Positions 9,239 through 17,341 of a DNA stretch of 64,000 nt are shown here, piece after piece. Within the stretch, counting starts at the first letter, position 1, and each line of letters starts with the position of its first letter. The translations under genes were made by a program, and so were the position numbers. This stretch comes from Desulfatiglans anilini DSM 4660. Its GTDB lineage: Bacteria; Desulfobacterota; DSM-4660; Desulfatiglandales; Desulfatiglandaceae. Where the stretch lies: positions 1-64,000 of the forward strand of contig NZ_AULM01000011.1 of assembly GCF_000422285.1 (NCBI RefSeq), read 5' to 3'. Below the pieces are notes generated by a model. The model did no database searches, was not told the origin of the DNA, and was given only the letters and a program-made list of their open reading frames with translations.

Positions 9239-9403
9239 TTGCCGTCATATGATTATCTCTGCGAGAAGTGCGGGAGCACATTCACTTTGATGATGACGCT
9301 CGTTGAACACGAAAAGACCAAGGTGCGGTGCCCGAAGTGCAAGAGTGCACGCGTGAAGCAGCAGATAGGGTCTTTTCAGGCGATCACGTCCAAGAAGAGC
9401 TGA
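9239..9403 (+). CDS. FmdB-family zinc-ribbon protein
   Basis: This is a 54-residue protein with the standard FmdB/CxxC_CxxC_SSSS layout: start MPSYDYLCEKCG, then VRCPKCKSARVKQQI. Four cysteines in two CxxC pairs should hold a zinc ion. FmdB proteins were first described as regulators of formamidase genes, but most have no known role. The TTG at 9239 is chosen because it aligns with the family start (M-P-x-Y-x-Y) and has GGAGGG six bases upstream; the longer GTG/ATG forms do not fit the family length. Confidence 0.85.
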   Translation: MPSYDYLCEKCGSTFTLMMTLVEHEKTKVRCPKCKSARVKQQIGSFQAITSKKS

Positions 9404-9869
9404 CGGAAACCGAAGGCGGGGGCTGTGATCGAAAGGGGATGCGGACTGCCGGGTTCATCGTTGATATAGACAACACTATTTTGGTGTTGAATCAGCAGGA
9501 GCGAGATTGACAGCGGGGCCGTAATTGGCTAGGAATATAGGCGCGGGTTTTCTAGAATGATGGTGGCGCCAGGTCCTGTCTGGCGGTGTTTACCTGTAAA
9601 TGATTTTCCGGTTCAATCCAGTTTCCAATCCGGAAAAGGAGTTTTTTCCACACTCCTCGGGTGCGAAGTCCTGCCCCTGCGAGGCGGGTTCTGGTTTGTC
9701 CATATGAAGGAAATCAAGCGTTGGCGCAGAGGCAGCCTATTTGGCACTGCACAAGCACATGTGCAGATTGACGCCGAGATCGGCAAAATGGACCATTTCC
9801 GGATGGAAACCAGACGGGACTTACCGGTGAGAGTTGAGTCCGGCCTATGGATGACGAGAGGAAGATAGT
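9404..9869. other. Intergenic region holding repeat copy R1
   Basis: No gene is supported in this gap of about 465 bases. Its central part is repeat copy R1 (9621-9810), described separately. The remaining flanks show no recognisable site apart from the ribosome-binding sequence GAGGAAG before the next gene. Confidence 0.6.
9621..9810 (-). repeat. Dispersed composite repeat, copy R1
   Basis: This 190-bp element is bounded by near-palindromes: GTTTCCAATCCGGAAA at 9621-9636 and TTTCCGGATGGAAAC at 9796-9810. Read on the minus strand it contains the block CGGCGTCAATCTGCAC, a CTTGATTTCCTT block, then a module with CCTCGCAGGGGCAGGAC followed by GTGTGGAAAAA. The same blocks in the same order occur at 20188-20480 and 33280-33495 on the plus strand. 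It lies between two small zinc-ribbon genes and disrupts nothing. Confidence 0.85.
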
Positions 9870-10154
9870 ATGAAATGCCCTTTGTGCGAGAAAGATATTC
9901 CCGGTCGTCCCTGCCCGAAATGCGGGGAGGAAAATCCAGAAGAGGCTCAGTACTGTATGCAGTGCGGCACTGCAATGGATGGCCGGGAAGAACCTGCGGT
10001 CTTGGTGGACGAGCGGGATGATGAATTCGATTTTGAAAATCGAGTGTTGTGCCCGGATGGGACCTGTACAGGGATCATTTTGAACGGGAAGTGCACCGAG
10101 TGCGGGAAGGTCTGGGAACCTGGCGCTGACCAGAGCCCTGCAGACGAAAAATAG
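9870..10154 (+). CDS. Double zinc-ribbon protein
   Basis: This 94-residue acidic protein has three paired-cysteine sites: CPLCEKDIPGRPCPKCG, CMQCG and a later CPDGTC...CTECG. This should give two zinc ribbons of the rubredoxin-like/DZR type. The middle is strongly acidic (DERDDEFDFE). GAGGAAG precedes the ATG by seven bases. It is followed after 14 bases by queD and may share its transcript. Its function is unknown. Confidence 0.75.
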   Translation: MKCPLCEKDIPGRPCPKCGEENPEEAQYCMQCGTAMDGREEPAVLVDERDDEFDFENRVLCPDGTCTGIILNGKCTECGKVWEPGADQSPADEK

Positions 10155-10168
10155 GGGGAGCCTGCTCA

Positions 10169-10540
10169 ATGTATGAATTAAAGATCGTTACACATTTTGC
10201 GGCAGCCCATCAGTTGCGGGAATACGAGGGTGGCTGCGAGAGGCTCCACGGGCACAACTGGACGGTCGAGGTCTTTATCGCAGGGGATACCCTTGGTGAC
10301 AACGGGTTGCTGGTCGACTTCAGGGTTGTTAAGGAGTCCACCCAGCAGGTGCTGGATGCGTTGGACCATCGCTTTTTGAATGACCTTGAACCCTTCCGGG
10401 CCGTGAATCCCTCTTCGGAAAACATTGCCCGTTACATCTTCGAGCGTCTTGCTGCGGAGCTTGACGACGGGCGGGTCCACGTCAGCAGGGTGACTGCCTG
10501 GGAGTCCGAAAACGCCTGCGCCACCTATTCCAAATCTTGA
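10169..10540 (+). CDS. queD: 6-carboxytetrahydropterin synthase QueD
   Basis: This is a 123-residue QueD/PTPS-family enzyme. It converts 7,8-dihydroneopterin triphosphate to 6-carboxy-5,6,7,8-tetrahydropterin, the second step of queuosine biosynthesis. It shows the N-terminal zinc histidine in FAAAHQL, the catalytic cysteine and two further zinc histidines in CERLHGHNW, the LDHRFLND segment and the C-terminal VTAWESENACATY that binds the pterin. Length and start (GGGGGAG upstream of ATG) fit the family. No other queuosine gene is nearby. Confidence 0.93.
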   Translation: MYELKIVTHFAAAHQLREYEGGCERLHGHNWTVEVFIAGDTLGDNGLLVDFRVVKESTQQVLDALDHRFLNDLEPFRAVNPSSENIARYIFERLAAELDDGRVHVSRVTAWESENACATYSKS

Positions 10541-10550
10541 TTTCCCATAT

Positions 10551-11300
10551 ATGGATATTTACGCTTTTATTCCCGCAAGGTATCAATCCACCCGTCTGCC
10601 CGGCAAGCCTCTGGTTTTGATCGCCGGCAAGCCGATGATTCAGCACGTGTATGAGAGGGCCCTGGGCTGCACGGAACTGGTGAATGTGTATGTTGCCACA
10701 GACGACTCGCGGATCGCGGATTGTGTGAGGTCCTTTGGGGGCCGGGTGATGATGACACGGGCGAATCATCTCTCCGGCACTGACCGGATTTGCGAGGCGG
10801 CAACCTCGCTCGGGGTGAAAGACGAGGACGTCATCGTCAATATCCAGGGTGATCAGCCGCTTTTCGACCCGTCTGTGGTGACGGATCTGGTCGGACCCTT
10901 CAAAGATGATCCAGCCCTTTCCATGTCCACTCTCAAATTCCGGATCAACGCGGATGAGGCCGGCAACCCGAACCATGTCAAGGTTGTGACGGACGCGGCG
11001 GGTTTCGCCCTATATTTTTCCAGGGCCGCTATCCCCTTTTACCGTGAGAAGGACACCCCGGCGGTGTATTACAAACACCTCGGCTTTTATGCGTATCGTA
11101 TGGAGTTTTTGCGGCGATTCAGCCGGATGCCGGAGGGATGCCTCGAAACCGCGGAGAAGCTCGAGCAGCTTCGTGTTCTCGAAAACGGTGTCCGGATGCG
11201 GGTTGTCGAGACCTCTTTCGATTCCATCGAAGTAGATGTAGCTGTGGATGCGCGCAGGGTGGAGGAACGCCTGCTCGCGATCACCCGGAAAGGCGCCTGA
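10551..11300 (+). CDS. kdsB: CMP-KDO synthetase KdsB
   Basis: This is a 249-residue 3-deoxy-manno-octulosonate cytidylyltransferase. It activates KDO with CTP for transfer to lipid A, so the cell makes LPS. The N-terminal nucleotide-binding motif is IPARYQSTRLPGKPL. The family-typical segments VYVATDD, SGTDRICEA, VNIQGDQPL and YKHLGFYAYR are all present. It starts ten bases after queD, and recJ begins 11 bases after its end. Confidence 0.95.
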   Translation: MDIYAFIPARYQSTRLPGKPLVLIAGKPMIQHVYERALGCTELVNVYVATDDSRIADCVRSFGGRVMMTRANHLSGTDRICEAATSLGVKDEDVIVNIQGDQPLFDPSVVTDLVGPFKDDPALSMSTLKFRINADEAGNPNHVKVVTDAAGFALYFSRAAIPFYREKDTPAVYYKHLGFYAYRMEFLRRFSRMPEGCLETAEKLEQLRVLENGVRMRVVETSFDSIEVDVAVDARRVEERLLAITRKGA

Positions 11301-11311
11301 GGTCTCGGGAG

Positions 11312-13093
11312 GTGTCGCGATACAACATCTGGAAACTGAAACCCGTTTTCCCCGAAGCCCGCGAGTTGAGCCGAACTGCAGGTCTCACCCTTTTGCAGGC
11401 CCATTTCCTGGTGCATCGCGGAATGAGAGATCCACAGACCGTAAAGGACTTTTTTGACCCCCGTTTGGCCTCCCTCCAAGATCCTCTGACGCTTCCCGAT
11501 ATGGGGGAAGCGGTCCGGATCGTCCAACACGCCATCGAACAGGATTGGAAGATCACCGTTTACGGCGATTACGACGCGGACGGTATTACGGCTACGGCTG
11601 TCCTGATCCATTTTTTCGACGCGATCGGCCTGAAGGCTTCCGCCTATATCCCCAACCGCCTGCGCGAAGGGTACGGGCTGAACCGGGAGGCCGTGCGCCG
11701 GATCGCCGCCGACGGCACGAAGCTTCTGATCACCGTGGATTGCGGCAGCTCGGATTACAGGGCCATCGCTGCAGCGCAGCGTGCGGGCTTGACGGTGGTC
11801 GTTACGGATCATCACCAGGTCCCTGAGAATTATCGGCCGCCCTGCGCGGTTGTCAACGCCCACAGAAGCGGCGGTCCCTCCGCTCTGAGGCCGCTGGCCG
11901 GCGTGGGGGTCGCCTTTTTTCTCGCCGTGGCCATTCGCACCGCCCTGCGGGAAAAGGGATGGTTCAAGACCCGCAAGGAGCCGGATCTCCGCGAATATCT
12001 TGACCTGGTGGCGCTGGGGACTGTGGCGGATCGTGTGCCGCTGCTCGGTCAGAACCGCATCCTGGTCAACAGCGGCCTCAGGATGATGGCCGAAAGCAGG
12101 TGGGAGGGGATTGGCGCGATGAAGGCCGCCGCCCAGATAGACAGACTGTCTGTGACGGCCGACGACCTTGCATTCAGGCTCGCCCCGCGGCTTAACGCCC
12201 CTGGCCGCCTCGGGGGGGCGGCATTGGCCCTTGAGATTTTGACGGTGCGTGATATAGCGAAAGCCGAGCGCGCGGCCCGTGAGTTGACGGCCTTGAATCA
12301 GGAAAGGCAAAGACTCGAAAGGGAGATCCTGAAGCAGATCGATGCCCAGGTCGCCTCCATGGGCGACGTAGACCGCCTTAGGACCCTCATGTTGTGCGGC
12401 GAGAACTGGCACACGGGCGTTCTGGGGATTGTAGCCTCGAAACTGGTGGACCGTTACCACAAACCGGCCGTCGTGCTGAGCCTTCAGGACGGGCTGGGAA
12501 TCGGATCCGGACGCAGCATCGATGGATTCAACCTGTTCGGGGCACTCACTGAAATGGCCCACCTCTTCGAGCGCTATGGGGGCCATGCCCACGCGGCCGG
12601 GTTTGCCCTCAAACGGGTCAATCTCGATACGTTCCGAAAGGATCTCGAACAGTTGGCCTGGGATCAGTTGGATGACGAAAGTTTGGTGCCGGGACTGGAT
12701 ATCGATGCAGTGGTCTCATTGGCAGATATCGATTTCCGCACACTGACCGAAATCGACGCGCTGGCACCCTTCGGGGAAGGGAATCCGGAGCCTTGTCTGT
12801 TGGTGCGGGATGTGACGGTTTTCGAATCGAGGTTAGTAGGGGACAATCATCTGAAGATGAGCGTTGCTCAAGATGGATGTGTTTTCGATGCGATCGGCTT
12901 CGGCTTGGGCGACCTTGCACCGGCAAAGGGTGAGCGGGTCAATCTGGCATTTGTTCCAGAAAAAAACACCTGGCAGGGGGTGGAAAGGATCCAGCTGAAG
13001 CTGCTCGATCTAGCCGGCTGGGATGAGCCCGTGCCGTCAATCCTTGAAGATGCGCGCAGCCAGCTCGATGTCCTCGGGGCAGAATACGAATAA
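11312..13093 (+). CDS. recJ: Single-stranded-DNA exonuclease RecJ
   Basis: This is a 593-residue 5'-3' exonuclease of the DHH superfamily used in recombination and mismatch repair. Motif I YGDYDADGITATAV is near residue 85, VDCGSSDY near 145 and the DHH motif VVTDHHQ near 166. LGTVADRVPL and RLNAPGRLG follow, and the DHHA1 motif GGHAHAAGFAL is near residue 430. No ATG lies near the family start; I chose GTG at 11312, which has TGAGGT eight bases upstream. Its last 57 bases overlap the 3' end of the oppositely oriented ACT-domain gene. Confidence 0.92.
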   Translation: MSRYNIWKLKPVFPEARELSRTAGLTLLQAHFLVHRGMRDPQTVKDFFDPRLASLQDPLTLPDMGEAVRIVQHAIEQDWKITVYGDYDADGITATAVLIHFFDAIGLKASAYIPNRLREGYGLNREAVRRIAADGTKLLITVDCGSSDYRAIAAAQRAGLTVVVTDHHQVPENYRPPCAVVNAHRSGGPSALRPLAGVGVAFFLAVAIRTALREKGWFKTRKEPDLREYLDLVALGTVADRVPLLGQNRILVNSGLRMMAESRWEGIGAMKAAAQIDRLSVTADDLAFRLAPRLNAPGRLGGAALALEILTVRDIAKAERAARELTALNQERQRLEREILKQIDAQVASMGDVDRLRTLMLCGENWHTGVLGIVASKLVDRYHKPAVVLSLQDGLGIGSGRSIDGFNLFGALTEMAHLFERYGGHAHAAGFALKRVNLDTFRKDLEQLAWDQLDDESLVPGLDIDAVVSLADIDFRTLTEIDALAPFGEGNPEPCLLVRDVTVFESRLVGDNHLKMSVAQDGCVFDAIGFGLGDLAPAKGERVNLAFVPEKNTWQGVERIQLKLLDLAGWDEPVPSILEDARSQLDVLGAEYE

Positions 13094-13519
13094 CGACTTC
13101 TTCCCGCGAGGGAGCGCGGACCCATACACATAGTTGATATTGACCCCCTCTTCCCCGAATTTTCGGGCCATCGCCGCCAGGTTTCCCGGCCGGTTCTCGA
13201 TTTCGAGGGCGATCACCGGCGCGATGTCGAAGACATACTCACCTTTTGTCAGAAGATCCATCGCCCTATCGGTTTTATCGACCAGCAGGCGGATGAGGGC
13301 GTAATCGGCCGAGTCTTTCTGCATCGAACCATAGCTGGCGGCCGGGGCGATGCGCTTGAGGGATTTCCCCCTGGCCTTGAAGATGCCCTGTACGTAGTCG
13401 GAGGCATCCTGAATAGTCAATGCGTCGATATTGATGCCAGCCTCCGCCAGTCGGCCGGCGAGTGTGCCCAGTTCACCCGGAGCGTTTTTCAGAAACAAGG
13501 AAATCTCGGTCCTGACCAT
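13037..13519 (-). CDS. Tandem ACT-domain protein
   Basis: This 160-residue protein is made of two ACT domains (residues about 3-70 and 85-150). The first begins EISLFLKNAPGELGTLAGRL and the second EIENRPGNLAAMARKF. ACT domains bind amino acids and regulate metabolic enzymes; stand-alone pairs of this kind are common near amino-acid and acetolactate-synthase genes. GAGGGAGG lies nine bases before the ATG at 13519, so the longer upstream start is rejected. The 3' end overlaps recJ for 57 bases on the opposite strand. Confidence 0.85.
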   Translation of the reverse strand: MVRTEISLFLKNAPGELGTLAGRLAEAGINIDALTIQDASDYVQGIFKARGKSLKRIAPAASYGSMQKDSADYALIRLLVDKTDRAMDLLTKGEYVFDIAPVIALEIENRPGNLAAMARKFGEEGVNINYVYGSALPRGKKSLFVFCPEDIELAARIFKD

Positions 13520-13600
13520 ACTCGCTACCCTCCCTCTTCCAGTGGGCAATGGTGAAAAACGATCCGACAGCCTGTGCACAGTGGATTTTTCATCACGCCG

Positions 13601-14560
13601 CTAATCCATCGTCGGCATCACGGCTTTTTCTTCGTAGCTCTTGAAAAACCTGAGCAGGTCGGAATCGGTCGAAAGGATCAAAGCGCTTTGCTTGTCCATT
13701 GCATTGCGGTAGAGGTCCAGAGATTTGAGAAAAGTGTAAAACTCCGGATCCTTATTGTAGGCCTTCGCATAAATGAGCGCAGCCTCTGCATCGGCCTTTC
13801 CCTTGATCTCTTGAGCCGCTCTGTACGCCTCTGAAGAGATGCGCTTCAGTTCTTTGTCGCGGTTACCCTCGATCTTGCGGGCCTCGCCCTGGCCCTCGGA
13901 GCGGAATTTTTCGGCGATCTGTTTCCGTTCGGCGATCATCCTTGCATACACCGATTTCTGGACTTCTTCGACGTAGTTGATCCGTTTGAGTTTGACATCG
14001 ACCAGTTGGATGCCGAAATCATCCAGCTTCGGCTGGGATTGCTCCAGGATGCCCTTGGTGATTTTCTGTCTGCCGAGTGTCACCTCTCCAAGATAGCGGG
14101 TGTCCAACAGATCGGAGATGCCGACCTCGAAGGTGTCGAGCTTCCGGTTGGTCTTCCGCACCGTTTCGATCAACGGATAAGAGGTGATAAAATTGCGGAC
14201 GGCGGAGTCGATGATATCGTCCAGACGGGCCATCGCCCCGGTGACGTTGTTGACGGTTTCGAAGAAAATTAGCGGATTGACGATTTTCCAACGGGCGAAG
14301 GTGTCGACCCAGATGAAGGTCTTGTCCAGGGTCGGGATCTGTCCCGGGTCTCCATCCCATTCGAGAAGGTTCTTGGGGAAGTAATTGGTTTGCTGAATCA
14401 TCGGCAGTTTGAAGTAAAGCCCAGGCTCGGCCTTCGGGCTGCCGATGGCTCTCCCGAACTGTGTGACGATAACCTGTTCGGTTTCGTCCACCACATAGAC
14501 TGAAGAATAGACTGCAATGGCAATGATGATCAAGGGGATCAGGATGAATTTCAGTTTCAT
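13601..14560 (-). CDS. hflC: Membrane protease regulator HflC
   Basis: This 319-residue SPFH/prohibitin protein has one N-terminal membrane anchor (FILIPLIIIAIAVYSSVYVV), then the band-7 domain beginning VDETEQVIVTQFGR and a coiled-coil-rich tail around RMIAERKQIAEKFRSEGQGE. HflC pairs with HflK in a large periplasmic-facing complex that modulates the FtsH protease. The start overlaps the hflK stop as TAATG, so the two are translationally coupled. Confidence 0.94.
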   Translation of the reverse strand: MKLKFILIPLIIIAIAVYSSVYVVDETEQVIVTQFGRAIGSPKAEPGLYFKLPMIQQTNYFPKNLLEWDGDPGQIPTLDKTFIWVDTFARWKIVNPLIFFETVNNVTGAMARLDDIIDSAVRNFITSYPLIETVRKTNRKLDTFEVGISDLLDTRYLGEVTLGRQKITKGILEQSQPKLDDFGIQLVDVKLKRINYVEEVQKSVYARMIAERKQIAEKFRSEGQGEARKIEGNRDKELKRISSEAYRAAQEIKGKADAEAALIYAKAYNKDPEFYTFLKSLDLYRNAMDKQSALILSTDSDLLRFFKSYEEKAVMPTMD

Positions 14561-15621
14561 TACTTGGTCCCTCCTTGCGGCCTGCCGAGGTTGAGGAGCG
14601 GGAGGAAATTTTTCTGCTCGGCGTCGACAATATATTTCTCACCCATCTTGGGCATGATATCCTGCATGGCCTCGAGGTAGAGCCGCCTCCGGGTGACATC
14701 CTCGGCCTTGGTGTACTCGTTGTACAATTCTTCGAATCGGGTGGCATCACCCTGCGCCCGGTTGACGCGATCGAGGGCGTAGCCCTCCGCGCCGCGGATG
14801 GTCTTTTCGGCGTCCCCCTTGGCTGCAGGGATGACCTTGTTGTACTGCTCGCGCGCTTCGTAGATCATACGCTCCTTTTCCTGAACAGCCTGGTTGACCT
14901 CGTTGAAAGACGGCTGCACGGGTTCGGGGACGTTGGTCTTTTTCATCTCGATGGTGACAACCTTGATGCCTGTTTCCGCCTCGTCGAGCTCTTTCTGAAG
15001 GAGTTCCTGTGCCTGATTGGCGATCTCTTCACGTTTGCTGATGACCTCGTTGATGCTCCTGTCGCCTACGACCAGGCGCATGGTCGATTCAGACAAGTCA
15101 CGCAGGGTGCCCCGGACGTTTCTGACCTTGAAGAGATAGTTGTAAGGATCGTTGATGCGGAACTGCACGATCCAGGGGACCACGGCGACATTCAGGTCGC
15201 CCGTCAGCATGAGGGATTCGTCCTCGTAAGGGGCGCTCGATGCGAATCGTGAGCGGGCAGCAGCCTCCACGGTCCGAAAACCGAATTCTTCCTTGAAAAC
15301 ATACCGCACCTTGACCTTGCTGACCTTCTCGATTCCGTTCGGCAGCTTGAAGTTGAGTCCGGGCTGTGTCATCCGGACATACTTGCCGAACCGCTGTACC
15401 ATGCCCACTTCATCGACGGCAACCGTATAAACGGAGGTCGATCCCAGGTAGAGAAGGATGATGAGAAGGATGATCAGGGTCGTCCCGCCCGGGAGTTTGC
15501 CCTTGAATCCCTTGAACCCTTTGAATTTCTGGAAGATTTCGTTGACGTTGGGAGGCGGTCCGGCATCTCCGCCCGATGCCTTTTTCCTCTGTTCCTGCAG
15601 CTTGTCCCAATCCCAGGCCAT
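14560..15621 (-). CDS. hflK: Membrane protease regulator HflK
   Basis: This 353-residue partner of HflC has a cytosolic N terminus with a short FKGFKGFKGK run, one membrane helix (TTLIILLIILLYLGSTSVYTV) and an SPFH domain starting VDEVGMVQRFGK. A coiled-coil region follows near residues 215-300. The N-terminal region is proline and glycine containing, as is usual for HflK. CAGGAGTTAC precedes the ATG. A good promoter lies upstream at 15799-15827. Confidence 0.94.
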   Translation of the reverse strand: MAWDWDKLQEQRKKASGGDAGPPPNVNEIFQKFKGFKGFKGKLPGGTTLIILLIILLYLGSTSVYTVAVDEVGMVQRFGKYVRMTQPGLNFKLPNGIEKVSKVKVRYVFKEEFGFRTVEAAARSRFASSAPYEDESLMLTGDLNVAVVPWIVQFRINDPYNYLFKVRNVRGTLRDLSESTMRLVVGDRSINEVISKREEIANQAQELLQKELDEAETGIKVVTIEMKKTNVPEPVQPSFNEVNQAVQEKERMIYEAREQYNKVIPAAKGDAEKTIRGAEGYALDRVNRAQGDATRFEELYNEYTKAEDVTRRRLYLEAMQDIMPKMGEKYIVDAEQKNFLPLLNLGRPQGGTK

Positions 15622-15798
15622 TTAGTAACTCCTGAATGGTTGATATGATGATGCATTTCCGGGTGAAAACGGGTGATGTCGGGGCGGGTTTCCGGGACGA
15701 TGAGGCTCTGTTTCCGGAAAGGTTGCGATGCCCGAAATCGTGTCTGGACGTGCACGATTTGTCTTTAAAAATGAATAATCTAAAACCATGTAGCTCAA

Positions 15799-15827
15799 AA
15801 GATAGCGATAAAAGGTGGTCACGTCAA
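15799..15827 (-). promoter_or_regulatory. Sigma-70-type promoter of hflKC
   Basis: Read on the minus strand, TTGACG (15822-15827) and TATCTT (15799-15804) are separated by exactly 17 bases. This places transcription start near 15791, about 170 bases before hflK. It is the best hexamer pair in the 235-base gap between the flavin dehydrogenase gene and hflK. Confidence 0.55.
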
Positions 15828-15856
15828 GAAAGAAAGGTCGGCGCGGGGAGGCGGCT

Positions 15857-17248
15857 TCAGGGCACGGGGAAGATCTTGCCCGGGTTGAGGATCCCGTTCG
15901 GGTCGAACAGGTCTTTGACCCGCTTCATCCAGGCGAGGCTGGTGCCGTGCTCCATTTCCATGAACTGCCGCTTTCCGATGCCGACGCCATGTTCACCGGT
16001 GGCGGTGCCACCGACCGAAATGGCCTTCAGGACAAGCCTCCGGTTCACCGCCTCGATGGCTTCCCAGTCGGCCGCATCACCGAGTCTGCCCATCATCGCC
16101 ATGTGGATGTTGCCATCCCCCGCATGGCCGAAGATGTAAAAGGGCAGGGTGAGGGTTTGGGATGCCGCCGCGGCGAAGTCCAGTACTTCAGGAAAGGTGG
16201 AGATCGGCACGGCCACGTCGGTTGTCAGAAAACCTCGGCCGGGATGGTTGCGGATAATCATTTCTCCCAGCTCGTGCCTGGCCTTGAAGAGGGTGTCCCA
16301 CTCCTCTTTCCCGAGCCCGGATCGAAACTCCTGACAATGGGTTTCATCTGCGATGGAGTGCACTATCTCGAGGATTTCGGCGAGCTGATTTTTCGAGGGG
16401 CCGCTGAACTCCATGAAAAGGGTGGGTCGTTCCTTCAGAGCGAGGGATTTTTCACGGTTGATCAGCCGGATGCATTCAGGGCTGAGCAATTCGAGCGCCG
16501 CCGGGTCGAGACCGCCGCGCATGATTTCGAAGACCGCCTTGCCGGCCGAGGCTGCCGAGTCGAAGGTGGCGATCACGGCCGAACGTTCCGCCGGGATTCC
16601 GACAAGGCGCACGGTTGCCTCCACGACCAAACCGAGGGTGCCTTCGGACCCGATGAACAGGTGCAGCAGGTCATAGCCCGAGGAACTCTTGGAGGCGCGG
16701 TTGCCGACCTCGATGATCTCCCCGCCGGCCAGTGCGATCTTCAGTCGCAGTACGTAGTCCTTGGTAGAGCCGTACCGCACGGTGCGTGTTCCACTGGCAT
16801 TGTTGGCGATCATGCCCCCGAGGGTCGCCCGGGCGCCGGGGTCCGGTGGGAAAAAGATTCCGCAGTGCCGCAGTTTTTGATTGAGGTCCTGGTAAATGAC
16901 CCCGGGTTCGACATCCGCCTGAAAGTCCTGCGCCCGGATGTTCAGGATCCGGTTCATCCGGCTGAAGTCGATGACGATGCCCTTCGAGACGGGAATAGGG
17001 TTTCCTTCGAGGCTCGACCCGGACCCCCAGCCTGTGACCGGTATCTGGTGCTCATGGGCGTAGCGAAGGATCTTCGAGACCTCCTCGGCCCGGTTCGGCC
17101 AAACCACGGCTTCGGGCCGGCAACGCAGGTGATGGGATTGGTCGCAGGCGTGGAGGTCCAGATTGGACTCCCCGGTGGAGAGCGACCCGGGCTCCAGAAG
17201 GGCGCCCAGCGCCTCGAGATGTCGGGCATCAAGCGGTGTGAAGATCAT
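15857..17248 (-). CDS. FAD-linked 2-hydroxyacid dehydrogenase, GlcD family
   Basis: This is a 463-residue flavoprotein of the GlcD/D-lactate dehydrogenase family. The FAD-binding PCMH domain spans about residues 35-215, with VTGWGSGSSLEGN, PDPGARATLGGMIANNASG and GSEGTLGLVVEATVRL. The FAD-oxidase C-terminal domain includes FGHAGDGNIH and GGTATGEHGVG, with the histidines typical of the active site. Such enzymes oxidise D-lactate, glycolate or related acids and pass electrons to quinones or an iron-sulfur partner. No GlcF-type iron-sulfur gene is adjacent. It lies 93 bases after tupC on the same strand. Confidence 0.9.
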   Translation of the reverse strand: MIFTPLDARHLEALGALLEPGSLSTGESNLDLHACDQSHHLRCRPEAVVWPNRAEEVSKILRYAHEHQIPVTGWGSGSSLEGNPIPVSKGIVIDFSRMNRILNIRAQDFQADVEPGVIYQDLNQKLRHCGIFFPPDPGARATLGGMIANNASGTRTVRYGSTKDYVLRLKIALAGGEIIEVGNRASKSSSGYDLLHLFIGSEGTLGLVVEATVRLVGIPAERSAVIATFDSAASAGKAVFEIMRGGLDPAALELLSPECIRLINREKSLALKERPTLFMEFSGPSKNQLAEILEIVHSIADETHCQEFRSGLGKEEWDTLFKARHELGEMIIRNHPGRGFLTTDVAVPISTFPEVLDFAAAASQTLTLPFYIFGHAGDGNIHMAMMGRLGDAADWEAIEAVNRRLVLKAISVGGTATGEHGVGIGKRQFMEMEHGTSLAWMKRVKDLFDPNGILNPGKIFPVP

Positions 17249-17341
17249 GGTTTGTGGACCTCGCTGTTTCTGAGGGTGTCTGTGCGGAAACGCCGCCTCC
17301 GGGTGGAAACCAGGTCGAGCAGAAGGGTCTGCGGCGGACCG

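Noticed and set aside
11087-12592. Minus-strand frame of 501 codons opposite recJ
   Set aside because: Shadow of recJ, which carries all DHH motifs in the plus frame.
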